Source: Actinophytocola sp963826035 (GTDB lineage Bacteria; Actinomycetota; Actinomycetes; Mycobacteriales; Pseudonocardiaceae). Taken from it: a stretch of 64,000 nt of DNA. Position numbers and translations under genes: made by a program. Each line of letters begins with the position of its first letter. Position 1 is the first letter of the stretch. The notes beneath the pieces were generated by a model. The model made no database searches. It saw only the letters and a list, made by a program, of their open reading frames with translations, and was not told the origin of the DNA. This document shows positions 1 through 8,375 of this stretch, piece after piece. Location: the NCBI GenBank assembly GCA_963826035.1, contig CAWGVZ010000010.1, positions 2,356,001 through 2,420,000 on the forward strand. The letters run 5' to 3'.

Positions 1-783
1 GGTCGCGGCAAGTCCTTGCGCCGCACGGATAAGCGCGATGCTGCCGCGCGGGCTCGCGCCGAACCGGACGGCCTGGTGCGCGCGGGTCGCCGCGGCCAGC
101 CGCACCGCGTAGGACGCGATCTCCGTGGCCACCCGGAACTGGCGCACCTCCTTGATCACCTGCTCCAGGTCCATTATGGACAGAACGGCGGGCAGGCCGT
201 CCGGGTTCACGTCGGCGCAGTCGGACATCACCACCAGCAACTCCGCGTCGTGGTCGGGGTAGCCGACCCGCAGCCGCATCAGGAAGCGATCCAGCTGGGC
301 TTCCGGCAGCCGGTAGGTGCCTTCCAGCTCGATCGGGTTCTGGGTCGCCACGACCAGGAACGGCCGGGGGACCGGATGAGGGACCGAGTCGACCGTCACC
401 CGGCGCTCGGCCATCACCTCCAGCAACGCCGCCTGGGTTTTCGGAGTGCCCCGGTTGATCTCGTCGGCCAGGACCACGTTGGCGAAGATCCCGCCGGGGT
501 GAAACCGGAACTCGCCGGTGTTCTGGTGGTAGACCATGACGCCGGTGATGTCGCCGGGCATCAGGTCCGGAGTGAACTGGATCCGGTTCCACTTGCCGCC
601 GACGCTGGCCGCGATGCACCGCGCGAGCGTCGTCTTGCCGACGCCCGGCACGTCCTCGATCAGCAGGTGTCCCTCGGCGAACAGCGCGGCCACCGCGAGG
701 CGCACCAGTTCCGGCTTGCCGCGCACGACCGACTGCACATTGTCCGAGATGCGCTGGTAGGCGGCGCCTGGCGTGGGGGTCAC
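1..783 (-). CDS. MoxR-family AAA+ ATPase (partial, runs off the left edge)
   Basis: This is a MoxR-type AAA+ ATPase; the family acts as chaperones that help assemble or activate partner proteins, often encoded next to DUF58 and membrane proteins. About 260 residues are visible from a GTG at 783. The Walker A motif GVGKTT lies at residues 47-52, Walker B VVLADEIN at about 103-110, and a sensor-1-like VVATQNP near 150. The C-terminal part lies beyond the window. The GTG overlaps the TGA of the upstream FnIII gene (GTGA), so the two are probably translationally coupled. The family call is firm; a role in assembling the neighbouring secretion system is inferred from context only. Confidence 0.93.
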   Translation of the reverse strand, partial: MTPTPGAAYQRISDNVQSVVRGKPELVRLAVAALFAEGHLLIEDVPGVGKTTLARCIAASVGGKWNRIQFTPDLMPGDITGVMVYHQNTGEFRFHPGGIFANVVLADEINRGTPKTQAALLEVMAERRVTVDSVPHPVPRPFLVVATQNPIELEGTYRLPEAQLDRFLMRLRVGYPDHDAELLVVMSDCADVNPDGLPAVLSIMDLEQVIKEVRQFRVATEIASYAVRLAAATRAHQAVRFGASPRGSIALIRAAQGLAAT

Positions 784-3002
784 AACAGAATGTCCTTTCG
801 CTTCTTCCGCTTGTTGGTCCACCAGTGCGCCACGGCCAGCGCGCCAGGTCCGAGCCACAGGACGAACCCGCCGCCCGTGCCCGCGGCTTCCGGGACGCCG
901 ATGAACTGCGTGGGCGCACTGGTGCTGCCTGCCGCGTTCGTGACGCTGACCATGACCTGGACCGAGCCGAGCCCCGAGTTGGGGACCACCCCGGCCAGGG
1001 TGACCGTGTTCGGGCCCGCCGCGCACCCACCAGTAGTTGACGGACCGCCGGTGACACTGACCTCACAGGTCGGCGTCGACTCGGACGTCACGGTGAAGGT
1101 GACGGCCAACTGGTCGCCCCCGGCCACGACCCAGGCGACCCGCGAGATCTGCGCGGAGGGGAAGTCGAGAAAGGTGGGGATCTCCGCCGATCCCGGTTCG
1201 CCAGTGACCGTCGGAGCGCCGGGCGGCCCGAACCTGGTCACCGCGCGCACCGTGACGGTGCCGGAGTTGCCCGCGAAGTTCAGATCGAGGCTGGGCTCCG
1301 TCGTGGTCTGGTCGTCCTGGCCGGTCACGCTGACCACGTAGTGCACGAGGGTGCCGCCGTAGGTCTCCGGCTGGGTCCACGTGACCGGCTCGAAGCTGAA
1401 CGTGTCCGGCACGGAGACCGTCGGCGCGGCCGCGGCCTTCAACGGGATCACGGCCGCGGCGCTGACGGCGGGCCCGATGCCCGCCGAGTTCTCAGCGGCC
1501 ACGGCGATCGCGTACGCCGTGCCGTTGGCCAGCCCGGACACGGTCGCCTGCCCGGCCGAGCCGTCCACCCGCGTCGACCCGCCCGGCCAACTCAGGTGGT
1601 AGGCGGTGATCGGGGCGCCGTTGTCGGCGGCGGGGCCCCAGCTCACCGCGGCCGACTGGTGGCCGGCCACCGCCGACACCGCACCGGGTACGCCAGGCAC
1701 CGTGGCCGAGGCGACCGGTGGCGACGAGTCCGCGCGGCGCTCGTCGACCGGGGTTTCCTCCTCGGGCGGCGCCGGCTGCTCCGTGCTGGGTTCCTCGGTC
1801 TCGGTGGTCGGCTGGTCCTCGTCGGTGGTGGGCCGGTCCTCGCGACCCGGCTCCTTGTCGGTCGCCCCTGGCACCTTCTCATCGGCGTTCGGGTCGTCCA
1901 CGACCACGGGGACGTCCAGCACGGAACCGTCCTCGCCGTCCACCACCAGCACGTGCGATCCGTCCGGGCTGTCCACGTAGATCCGGTCGTCCTCACCGGG
2001 CACCAGGCGCGGCGCGCCCTCCTCATCGGCGGGCAGCTTCGTGGTCTCCCGACGCTCGCCGGTGCTGTCGTAGGTCAGCAGCTCGTTCTTGGCCGTGTCG
2101 ACCACCGCGACCACGTTCGCCGCCGCGACCGGACCGACGAACTCGCCGTCGGCCGGCAGCTCGATCTCGACCGGCGCGGACTCCGGGCGGCCGTCCAGCC
2201 CCGCGGTGTCCACCAGGTGCATGCTGCCGTGCTCGGCGTCCAGCACGGCCAGCCGGCCGCCCGCGTCGGACGCCGCCACCCGGGCCGTCGCGGGCACGTC
2301 GAACCCGATCGGCCGGCTGACGCCGAACCCGTCGTCGTGCACGAGGCTCAGCGTGTCGGCGGTCGTGTCGACCAGGGCCGCCCGGTCGCCGACGACGGTG
2401 AGCGCGCCCTGGTGCCGCTGCTCCATCCGCACCGGGCAGGACAACCTGGTGGCGTCGCGCGGCAGCGCGCACAGCGACCCGTTGTCGATCCGGTGCAGCC
2501 ACACGGTCCCGTCGCTGGTGGCGACCGGGTCGGTCAACGGCCCGCCGGCGGAGACCGTGGCCGTCGGGTCACCGAGGCGCACGATCTGCCCGGCGTTGCG
2601 GTACACCAGGTACGGACCGCCCGCGACCTCCAACACCACCGGCCGCTCGGTCGACGGCGGGTCGACGGCGTCCTCGACGTGCAGCGTCGACTCATCGAAG
2701 ATGGTGATCCGCTTGCGCTCCACGACGTAGCCGGCGCCGTCCCCCTGCGCCACCTGGCTGTCCGGTTCCGCGCCCGGCACGTCGACCCGCGCGTCGACCT
2801 GACCGGTCGAGCCGTCCACGTGGTAGGCCGACTCGTCGGCGACGTGGTAGACCCAGTGGCCGACCGGGATGAACTCGACCGCCTGCGAGGCGGGTGCTTC
2901 CCGGAACACGGCGACGCCGATGAGTCCGAGGCAGCCCACCAGCACGGCCGTCATGGTCATCCACCGATGCCGCAAGCCGCCGGCACGCCGATCCTCACCC
3001 AC
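780..3002 (-). CDS. membrane-anchored extracellular protein with fibronectin type III domain
   Basis: A 740-residue surface protein. An N-terminal membrane segment (about residues 15-33) is followed by some 340 residues rich in short beta-strand-like repeats that could form a propeller, a Pro/Thr/Glu-rich linker (about 375-430), one FnIII domain (about 436-522) with typical NGTAY and SAAVSW strands, and two further Ig/FnIII-like stretches. The C-terminus has a short hydrophobic segment and a KRKKRK tail. I chose the GTG at 3002 because GGAGGGG sits just upstream; a start at 3032 would put that motif inside the gene. It lies head to head with eccE and overlaps the MoxR gene by four bases. The function is unknown; a cell-surface role beside the type VII locus is inferred. 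Confidence 0.85.
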   Translation of the reverse strand: MGEDRRAGGLRHRWMTMTAVLVGCLGLIGVAVFREAPASQAVEFIPVGHWVYHVADESAYHVDGSTGQVDARVDVPGAEPDSQVAQGDGAGYVVERKRITIFDESTLHVEDAVDPPSTERPVVLEVAGGPYLVYRNAGQIVRLGDPTATVSAGGPLTDPVATSDGTVWLHRIDNGSLCALPRDATRLSCPVRMEQRHQGALTVVGDRAALVDTTADTLSLVHDDGFGVSRPIGFDVPATARVAASDAGGRLAVLDAEHGSMHLVDTAGLDGRPESAPVEIELPADGEFVGPVAAANVVAVVDTAKNELLTYDSTGERRETTKLPADEEGAPRLVPGEDDRIYVDSPDGSHVLVVDGEDGSVLDVPVVVDDPNADEKVPGATDKEPGREDRPTTDEDQPTTETEEPSTEQPAPPEEETPVDERRADSSPPVASATVPGVPGAVSAVAGHQSAAVSWGPAADNGAPITAYHLSWPGGSTRVDGSAGQATVSGLANGTAYAIAVAAENSAGIGPAVSAAAVIPLKAAAAPTVSVPDTFSFEPVTWTQPETYGGTLVHYVVSVTGQDDQTTTEPSLDLNFAGNSGTVTVRAVTRFGPPGAPTVTGEPGSAEIPTFLDFPSAQISRVAWVVAGGDQLAVTFTVTSESTPTCEVSVTGGPSTTGGCAAGPNTVTLAGVVPNSGLGSVQVMVSVTNAAGSTSAPTQFIGVPEAAGTGGGFVLWLGPGALAVAHWWTNKRKKRKDILL

Positions 3003-3267
3003 TGAACACCCACCCCTCCGGTAAGCCGCCACCGGCGCTCGACGTCAACCCACACCACGCCCCGACCACGGACAAGGCCATCGCGGCGGCCATTTGTGGC
3101 CGCCGCCTCTGACCAGGGGGAACAGGACCGGACCGGTATGAGGCCGCAGACATCGAACGATGACGGACACACGGTAGCCACGGCGGATACATCCGAGATA
3201 TACGAGCCGAGCGCGACAGCTCCGTGGCATGGGAACCTCCCGTGGAACGAGTGCGAGGAGGTACCCG
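3003..3267. promoter_or_regulatory. divergent promoter region between the FnIII gene and eccE
   Basis: These 265 bases separate the two divergent start codons and must hold promoters for both directions. A GAGGAGG ribosome-binding site lies seven bases before the eccE GTG at 3268, and GGAGGGG lies before the opposite start. I cannot fix -35/-10 boxes by eye, and no clear hairpin or repeat is visible. Confidence 0.4.
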
Positions 3268-4563
3268 GTGACCGGTTTCGGGACAGGTCAGGCCGCCGCG
3301 CCACCGCCACGACCGGCGCCGCCGACGTCGACCGTGGCCGCGCCACCGGCCGCCGCGCCCGCCGTGCTGCGGGCCGCCCTGCCGGTCGCGCAGGTACCCG
3401 CCGCCCCGCTCCCGACGGTCCGGCGTGCCGTCGCGATCACCCCGGCCACGCGCCACCCGGTCACCGCCGGCCGGCCCGACCCGGCCACTCCCCCGCGACC
3501 ACGCACGCCGGACCGGTCATCGCGCAGGCGCCTGGTGCTCCCGATCGTCGCGGGCGAACTGGTGCTGGTGCTGGTGCTGCTCGTACTCGACCGGTCGTGG
3601 CCGGCGATCGTCGTCGTCGCCTGCTGCGGCGTCGTGCTCTGCGCGTTCGTAACCGCACGGGTGCGCGGACACCTGCTGTGCCAGTGGGTGCTGCTGGCCG
3701 TGCGGTTCCTGCTCCGGGACCGGGCCGCCGACCTGCCAGGGGACCAACCGGGCGCGGCCCTCTTGCGGCTGATCCGCCCCGAGGCGCGGTGCTCGCACAC
3801 CATGATCGGCGACGCCCAGGCCTTCGTCGTCAGCGACACGGCCGGCATCGGCACCGTGCTCCGGCCGGAGTCGAACCGGCGGGAACCCGGCCCGCCCATG
3901 CTGTCCCCGCGCGACCTGCTGCCCGGCTCCGACCGTGCAGCTGACGCCTACGCCGTGCAGGTGGTCCACCACGCGGGCGTCGACCGATCCCGGCCACCGC
4001 GGGTCTGGCTCACCCTGCAGGCGTTGCGCACCGCGGAGGTGTGGGCCGACGACGACGTACGGGCGGCGCTGGCCAACGTGGTCCGCAGGGTGCGCCGCAG
4101 GTTACGGAAGGCCGGGGCGCCGTTCCGGACGCTGACCGACCAGGAGGCACTCGGCTCGTACGCCGCGCTCGCCAACGTCAACGCCGGCCGGGGCAGCGTC
4201 CGGGAGGAGTGGTGGCTGTGGCACAGCGGTCCGATCCGGCACGCGACGTTCCGGCTCGACGGCTGGTCCGCTCTAAGTCAGCAGGCCGCCGCACGGCTGG
4301 TCCGCTGGTTGCTCGCCGCGGCGCCCGACACGGCCGTCACGGTGAGCTGCACCGCGCATCACAGCCCGACCGAACCGGGTGGCACGCCGGTCGTGGCCGC
4401 CGTGCTGCGCATCGCCACGAGCAGGCCGGAGGCGTTGGATGCCGCGGTCGCCGACGTGGCTCAGCTGGCCAACGAGGTCGGGGTCACGTTGAACCGCCTG
4501 GACGGCAGACACGCCATCGGCGTGGCCGCGACGCTCCCGGTCGGAATCGTCGGCCTGTCCTGA
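3268..4563 (+). CDS. eccE: type VII secretion membrane protein EccE
   Basis: EccE is a peripheral membrane component of the ESX/type VII core complex. The 431-residue product has a Pro/Ala-rich cytosolic N-terminus (about 1-85), two close membrane helices (about 90-130; LVLPIVAGELVLVLVLLVL then a Val/Cys-rich helix), then a soluble domain to the end, which is the EccE plan. GTG at 3268 is preferred to the upstream ATG at 3229 because GAGGAGG sits at ideal spacing. The gene is monocistronic here, ends 26 bases before a strong hairpin, and is separated from eccC and mycP by about 20 kb. The two-helix topology and the locus support the call; sequence divergence in EccE keeps it short of certain. 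Confidence 0.8.
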   Translation: MTGFGTGQAAAPPPRPAPPTSTVAAPPAAAPAVLRAALPVAQVPAAPLPTVRRAVAITPATRHPVTAGRPDPATPPRPRTPDRSSRRRLVLPIVAGELVLVLVLLVLDRSWPAIVVVACCGVVLCAFVTARVRGHLLCQWVLLAVRFLLRDRAADLPGDQPGAALLRLIRPEARCSHTMIGDAQAFVVSDTAGIGTVLRPESNRREPGPPMLSPRDLLPGSDRAADAYAVQVVHHAGVDRSRPPRVWLTLQALRTAEVWADDDVRAALANVVRRVRRRLRKAGAPFRTLTDQEALGSYAALANVNAGRGSVREEWWLWHSGPIRHATFRLDGWSALSQQAAARLVRWLLAAAPDTAVTVSCTAHHSPTEPGGTPVVAAVLRIATSRPEALDAAVADVAQLANEVGVTLNRLDGRHAIGVAATLPVGIVGLS

Positions 4564-4588
4564 ACGACGCCTTCCAGGCATTTGACGA

Positions 4589-4617
4589 GCCCCGGGCAAT
4601 TACCTTTTGCCCGGGGC
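4589..4617. terminator. bidirectional hairpin terminator between eccE and DUF397 gene
   Basis: A perfect 11-bp inverted repeat (GCCCCGGGCAA, 7-base loop, TTGCCCGGGGC), extendable with one mismatch. It lies between the convergent ends of eccE and the DUF397 gene, so it probably stops transcription from both sides. Confidence 0.8.
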
Positions 4618-4636
4618 CCGTCTCGTTGGTTGCCGG

Positions 4637-4813
4637 TCAGCGGTTCAGGCGGTCAGCCTTGATCGCGGACAGCGTGGCGGCCAGATCGACGCTCAGCGCC
4701 GGCCCGTCCGGGTTCTTGCTGTCGCGCACCGCACCGCTACCGATGAGCGCGACTTCGACACAGTCGCTGCCGCCAGTGCTGCGGCTTGCCTTGCGCCAAC
4801 GGTGTTCCGTCAT
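4637..4813 (-). CDS. DUF397 family small regulator partner
   Basis: A 58-residue DUF397 protein with the family features: an N-terminal WRKAS segment, a conserved CVEVA motif and a VRDSKNPDGP motif. Actinomycetes usually pair DUF397 proteins with a DUF5753 XRE regulator (WhiJ-like modules), as here. The start ATG at 4813 overlaps the TGA of the upstream regulator (ATGA), so the two are coupled. The pair borders the radical SAM cassette and may control it; that is inference. Confidence 0.9.
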   Translation of the reverse strand: MTEHRWRKASRSTGGSDCVEVALIGSGAVRDSKNPDGPALSVDLAATLSAIKADRLNR

Positions 4814-5647
4814 TCGGCATTCTCCCATCGTTGGATGTATCCGGCGATCACCTCGGCCGAGTCCCGAAGATTGAGTGCCACGCCGTCCACCTTTTCGATG
4901 GCCCGGCGGTAGCGGTTTACGTCATCCTCTTCGTGTAGGAACAACACGGAATCTCGGAGTTCGAGGTGTACGACCGGTGCTGACTCTTTGGAATCGATGA
5001 CCAAACACGGTCCCTCGAGCGCGGGATGCCAACCGCTGTCGAAGGGAATGACCCGAAGGTCCACGTTCGGCCACTCCATCGCATCCCGTAGGTGCCTGAG
5101 CTGTTCGGCCATGACTTCGCGGGTACCGATCAGTTGACGCAACGCCCCTTCACCTACGAAGGCGGCCAACGGGACCGGCTCTGGCCTGGTCAGCACATCC
5201 TTTCGGCCGATCCGCATTGCGGTCCGCCTGGGGACTTCATGGCCCGGGACTTCGCCCGCCGACATGATCGACCGAATGTATCCACTGGTTTGCAGTAGTC
5301 CAGGAACCAGCGTTGGGTTCAGAGTGGTAATCATCGTTGCGCGCTGTTCGAAATCCAACAGCGCGTCAAACTGCTGGCGCTGCTCAGGCAGGCTGATGGC
5401 CAGCCATCGGGGTTCGTCCGTGGCTCGCGTCAGCTCCATGATCTCTTCGTACTGTTCCCCGATCACCTCCAGTCTCGTCAGATACTGGGCTACCTGGTCG
5501 GGCGAAGGAATCCGATCACCGGTCTCCCACCGGGACAACACACCAGGATCACGTTCGAGCACCTTGGCGAACTCACGCAGGCCGTAGCCCTGTCCTCCGC
5601 GCTTTCCGCAGCGCCTTACCGAGTGCCCGAGCTTTCGGCGTCCTCAT
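4810..5647 (-). pseudogene. XRE/DUF5753 WhiJ-like regulator, frameshifted in the HTH
   Basis: A helix-turn-helix regulator with a C-terminal DUF5753 domain. The ATG at 5647 starts a normal N-terminus (RALGKALRKAR), but the frame stops early. The rest (residues reading GYGLREFAK, then ERDPGVLSRWETGDR, then the DUF5753 domain with NPTLVPGLLQT) is in another frame down to 4810. The break is at about 5589-5598: seven bases lie between the Ala-Arg codons and the Gly-Tyr codons where the family would have six or nine. The second part could only start from a GTG inside the HTH. Either the gene is inactive or the base call is wrong. It is coupled to the DUF397 gene. Confidence 0.8.
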
Positions 5648-5790
5648 GTTGTCGCCCCGTTGTCGGCCATGCAACGCAGCATAACCACGATTTCGACCCT
5701 CTCTTTGCGTGCCGTTGACCTCTACCCCTGTTGCCGTTCTCAGATTGTAGGCGCACCATTTGACAACACGACAACGCCAAAGACGCGAAG

Positions 5791-5892
5791 GTGACGGCCG
5801 TGAGCGGCGGCGTGCGTGCGGGCGGTGACGCGGGTGGAGCACCGCCACAGATGAGCTGGGGCGCCCGGTGCAGTGACTTGGACCTGACGTGA
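5791..5892 (+). CDS. possible mini-ORF (33 aa) at head of cassette A
   Basis: A 33-codon ORF from GTG 5791, Gly/Ala-rich with one Cys, whose TGA overlaps the next GTG (GTGA). It stands head to head with the DUF5753 gene. No similarity is recognised and there is only a weak GCGAAG before the start. Support is the chain of overlapping stops and starts that follows; it could be chance. Confidence 0.3.
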   Translation: MTAVSGGVRAGGDAGGAPPQMSWGARCSDLDLT

Positions 5893-5957
5893 ACGGCGGG
5901 GCCGATGGCGACCAAGAGCCAGGCCCTCAGCTCGTTGCTGTGGGGGTGACCCAGTGA
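5889..5957 (+). CDS. possible mini-ORF (22 aa), overlaps both neighbours
   Basis: A 22-codon ORF from GTG 5889 to TGA 5957. It overlaps the ORF before it and the ORF after it by four bases each (GTGA both times). The peptide is acidic (GADGDQEPG). The double overlap suggests translational coupling if the ORF is real. No homology can be claimed. Confidence 0.25.
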   Translation: MNGGADGDQEPGPQLVAVGVTQ

Positions 5958-6197
5958 GCTGGACACCCGGTACGGACACGGACAACGCGGCCTGCGACCG
6001 GGCGAACGAAGTAGCCAATCGAGCGGTGGAGCTGGCGGCGAGCGTCCTGGATCAGGCGGTCGACGCGGAGCTGGCCGGCCAGCCGGTCTGAGCGGTCCGC
6101 GGAACTGCGATCGGCCGCGGACAAGCTCAGAGCCGCCGTGGACGCCGTGGATGCCGCCGTGTCAGCCGTCGATTGGGCCTACCGCGAGGTTGGCTGA
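5954..6197 (+). pseudogene. small helical protein, frameshifted
   Basis: GTG 5954 opens a 45-codon frame (TDNAACDRANEVANRAVEL) ending at TGA 6091. The next frame, from 6090, continues without a start as a 35-residue amphipathic helix (SAELRSAADKLRAAV) to TGA 6197. Joined, they give an about 80-residue Ala-rich helical protein, so I read this as one gene with a one-base indel near 6088-6090. Function is unknown. It lies in line with the candidate precursor and the radical SAM gene. Confidence 0.45.
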
Positions 6198-6290
6198 CCG
6201 GGCAGCGGCGAAGTCATCACCACGGCGGTGCCACTGCCCGGTCCCGGTTCTCGACGATGGATTGGATCGGTATGGAGGAGCGGGTAGTGC

Positions 6291-6410
6291 ATGAGGTCAT
6301 CGCCAGTCCCTTCCTGGATCGAATGGACCGTCGACGGCGACCGGCCGGCGGGCGGAACCGTCGACGACGCGATCGTCGCGGCCGACGTAAGCCTCCCCAG
6401 CGTCGTGTAG
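6291..6410 (+). CDS. candidate RiPP precursor peptide (39 aa) before radical SAM gene
   Basis: A 39-residue ORF with high G/C at third codon positions, which the overlapping Arg-rich frame lacks. GGAGGAG lies 10 bases before the ATG at 6291. The peptide has two Trp near residues 9-12 (SWIEW), an acidic middle and a Val-rich end (SLPSVV). It lies 77 bases before the radical SAM gene on the same strand, the usual place for a precursor. No known RiPP family motif is recognised, so precursor status is inferred. A competing start in the other frame (ATG 6272 or GTG 6287) would give an Arg-rich product that looks less natural. Confidence 0.5.
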   Translation: MRSSPVPSWIEWTVDGDRPAGGTVDDAIVAADVSLPSVV

Positions 6411-6487
6411 CGGCAGCAACAAGTGATCGGGTCGGCGCTCCGGCACACTGATCCACAGGGTGCGCGGTCGGCAACGAGAGGTGCGAG

Positions 6488-7411
6488 ATGGGACAGATTT
6501 CTTTTCTGTGGTTGGAGATTTCTGGCCTCTGTCAGCTCGAGTGCCGCCACTGCTACGCCTCCAGTTCGCCGGCCGGCACGCACGGGGCGATGACCCGCGT
6601 GGACTGGCTGCGGGTGCTCGACGAGGCCGTGGCGATGCGGGTGGGGATGGTGCAGTTCATCGGAGGGGAGCCGACCCTGCACCCGGATCTGCCGGTGCTT
6701 GTCGACCGTGCACTGGCATCCGGACTGGAGGTGGAGGTGTTCACCAACCTGGTGCACGTCACGAACGAGCTGTGGGAGTTGTTCTCCCGGCCCGGGGTGT
6801 CGCTGGCTACCAGCTACTACTCCGACGACCCCATCCAGCACGCCGCCGTCACCGGCCGCCCGACTCACGCCCGCACCAAGGCGAACGTCGCTGAGGCGCT
6901 GCGTCGGGGGATCCCGTTGCGGGCCGGCGTGATCGACCTCGGCGGTGGGCAACGCGTGGAGCAGGCACAGGCCGAGCTGGTTGAGCTCGGGGTGCCCGCT
7001 GTCGGCTACGACCGGTTGCGTCAGGTCGGCCGCGGTATCCGGGATCAGCAGGCGTCCACCGCGCAGCTGTGCGGCAACTGTGGCGACGGGGTCGCGGCGG
7101 TGTCCCCGGACGGGCAGGTGTGGCCGTGCGTGTTCAGCAGGTGGCTGCCGATCGGCAACGTCCTCGACGACGAGCTCGCCGCGATCCTGGACAGCGCGGC
7201 CGCCGACGAGGTGCGCGCCGAACTGGCGTTCGCTTTCGCCGAGCGGGCGCCGAGCGCGTGCAGGCCGGACTGCGCGCCGAAGAACCATCCGTGCAACCCC
7301 GACTGCCAGCCCTCCTGCAACCCGCACTGCCAACCGACCTGTCCCCCGCGGTGCAGCCCCACTTGTGGTCCGATCATGTGCAAACCCAACTCGTGCTGGC
7401 CCCGCTACTGA
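6488..7411 (+). CDS. radical SAM/SPASM peptide maturase with Cys-x-Pro-x repeat tail
   Basis: A 307-residue radical SAM enzyme. The [4Fe-4S]-SAM motif CQLECRHC (Cx3Cx2C) is at about residues 17-24, followed by the usual GGEPTLHPDL motif. A SPASM-like auxiliary cluster region (CGNCGDG ... SPDGQVWPC) starts near residue 195, as in enzymes that install crosslinks in peptides. The last 50 residues are extraordinary: Cys repeats every four residues with Pro at the middle position (CNPDCQPSCNPHCQPTC and on), followed by a Cys-rich end to CWPRY. GAGAGG precedes the ATG at 6488. It is followed after 44 bases by a phosphotransferase. Substrate unknown; the short ORFs upstream are candidates. Confidence 0.88.
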   Translation: MGQISFLWLEISGLCQLECRHCYASSSPAGTHGAMTRVDWLRVLDEAVAMRVGMVQFIGGEPTLHPDLPVLVDRALASGLEVEVFTNLVHVTNELWELFSRPGVSLATSYYSDDPIQHAAVTGRPTHARTKANVAEALRRGIPLRAGVIDLGGGQRVEQAQAELVELGVPAVGYDRLRQVGRGIRDQQASTAQLCGNCGDGVAAVSPDGQVWPCVFSRWLPIGNVLDDELAAILDSAAADEVRAELAFAFAERAPSACRPDCAPKNHPCNPDCQPSCNPHCQPTCPPRCSPTCGPIMCKPNSCWPRY

Positions 7412-7455
7412 CCTGCGTGCTGCTGGCACCACAGCCGCGGCCGTAGCCTGGCGGC

Positions 7456-8316
7456 ATGGCTGCCGCACCGGAGTTGTCCGCCGCCGACGCTGCGCACCGC
7501 GCCTGGCTGGGCGAGCAGTTCGCCTCGGCCGCCGCAGCGGCCGAGGCGACCGTCGACGAGAGTGGGCTGGTGTTTGGGTGGCGCGACCGCTCCGCCGGCG
7601 CCCGCGTCACCACCACCGCCGGACCCCGCTGGCTGCGGCTGGTCATCGAGCAGCACACCTGGGCCGACGGGGCCTTCTGGACCGGCAACGCCGACGCCAA
7701 CACCATCACCGGGGTGGCCAAGCCTCGGGTGCTGAAGCACTGGGACTGGGCCGACGGGGACTGGGCGGTGCGCGCCGAGCTGATGACCCTGCTGCCCGGC
7801 ATCCGCTGCTCACCCACCCCGGAACTACGCCGGCCAGTGGCGCTGACTCCGGCCTGGTGGGAACAGCTGCGGTCCTCGCTGGCCGCGACCGCCGCCACCC
7901 CGACCGGCCGGGTCGTTCTCGGCCAGGACGACCTGACGCGGCGGGTGGAGATGTTCTTCGGCGACCGCGCGGGCGACACCACCGTCACCACGTGGACCGC
8001 GGCGCACGGCGACCTGCACTGGGCCAACCTGCTGCACCCGGAGTGCGCCCTCCTCGACTGGGAGGGCTGGGGCAGCGCCCCGGCCGGCTACGACGCGGCC
8101 TGCCTGTACGTGCACACCCTGCTCGCACCCACCCCCGCCGCCGCCGCCGTCCGCGCCGCATTCGGCCCGCTGTTGGACACCCGTGACGGGCTGCTCGCCC
8201 AGCTCTATGCCACTACCCGGCTGCTGATGCGTGTCGACCAGGGCGACTACCCCGGCATGGCCATCCCGCTGCACCGCAACGCCGAACACGTCCTGATCGG
8301 CCTCGCCAAGTCTTGA
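7456..8316 (+). CDS. aminoglycoside phosphotransferase-like kinase-fold protein
   Basis: A 286-residue protein of the APH/choline-kinase fold. The catalytic motif HGDLHWANLL (Brenner loop, Asp and Asn) is at about 183-192 and the metal-binding LLDWEGWG at about 199-206. The N-terminal lobe is present but the Gly-rich loop is not obvious. The family phosphorylates small molecules or peptides with ATP. It follows the radical SAM gene by 44 bases, so the pair is probably one transcription unit acting on the same product. The real substrate cannot be told from sequence, and antibiotic resistance should not be assumed. Confidence 0.8.
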   Translation: MAAAPELSAADAAHRAWLGEQFASAAAAAEATVDESGLVFGWRDRSAGARVTTTAGPRWLRLVIEQHTWADGAFWTGNADANTITGVAKPRVLKHWDWADGDWAVRAELMTLLPGIRCSPTPELRRPVALTPAWWEQLRSSLAATAATPTGRVVLGQDDLTRRVEMFFGDRAGDTTVTTWTAAHGDLHWANLLHPECALLDWEGWGSAPAGYDAACLYVHTLLAPTPAAAAVRAAFGPLLDTRDGLLAQLYATTRLLMRVDQGDYPGMAIPLHRNAEHVLIGLAKS

Positions 8317-8375
8317 CACCTGGATTTGCGCTGGCAGCGCGCTGGACAGAACCCCTAGCCGGGCAGAATGCAGCG

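Noticed and set aside
5589..5598. Programmed ribosomal frameshift in the first DUF5753 gene
   Set aside because: No slippery heptamer or stimulatory hairpin is evident, and similar one-base indels recur in unrelated genes, so error or decay is simpler.
7456..8316. Aminoglycoside resistance gene
   Set aside because: Only the general kinase-fold motifs are present; the context is peptide maturation, and the fold is shared by many non-resistance kinases.
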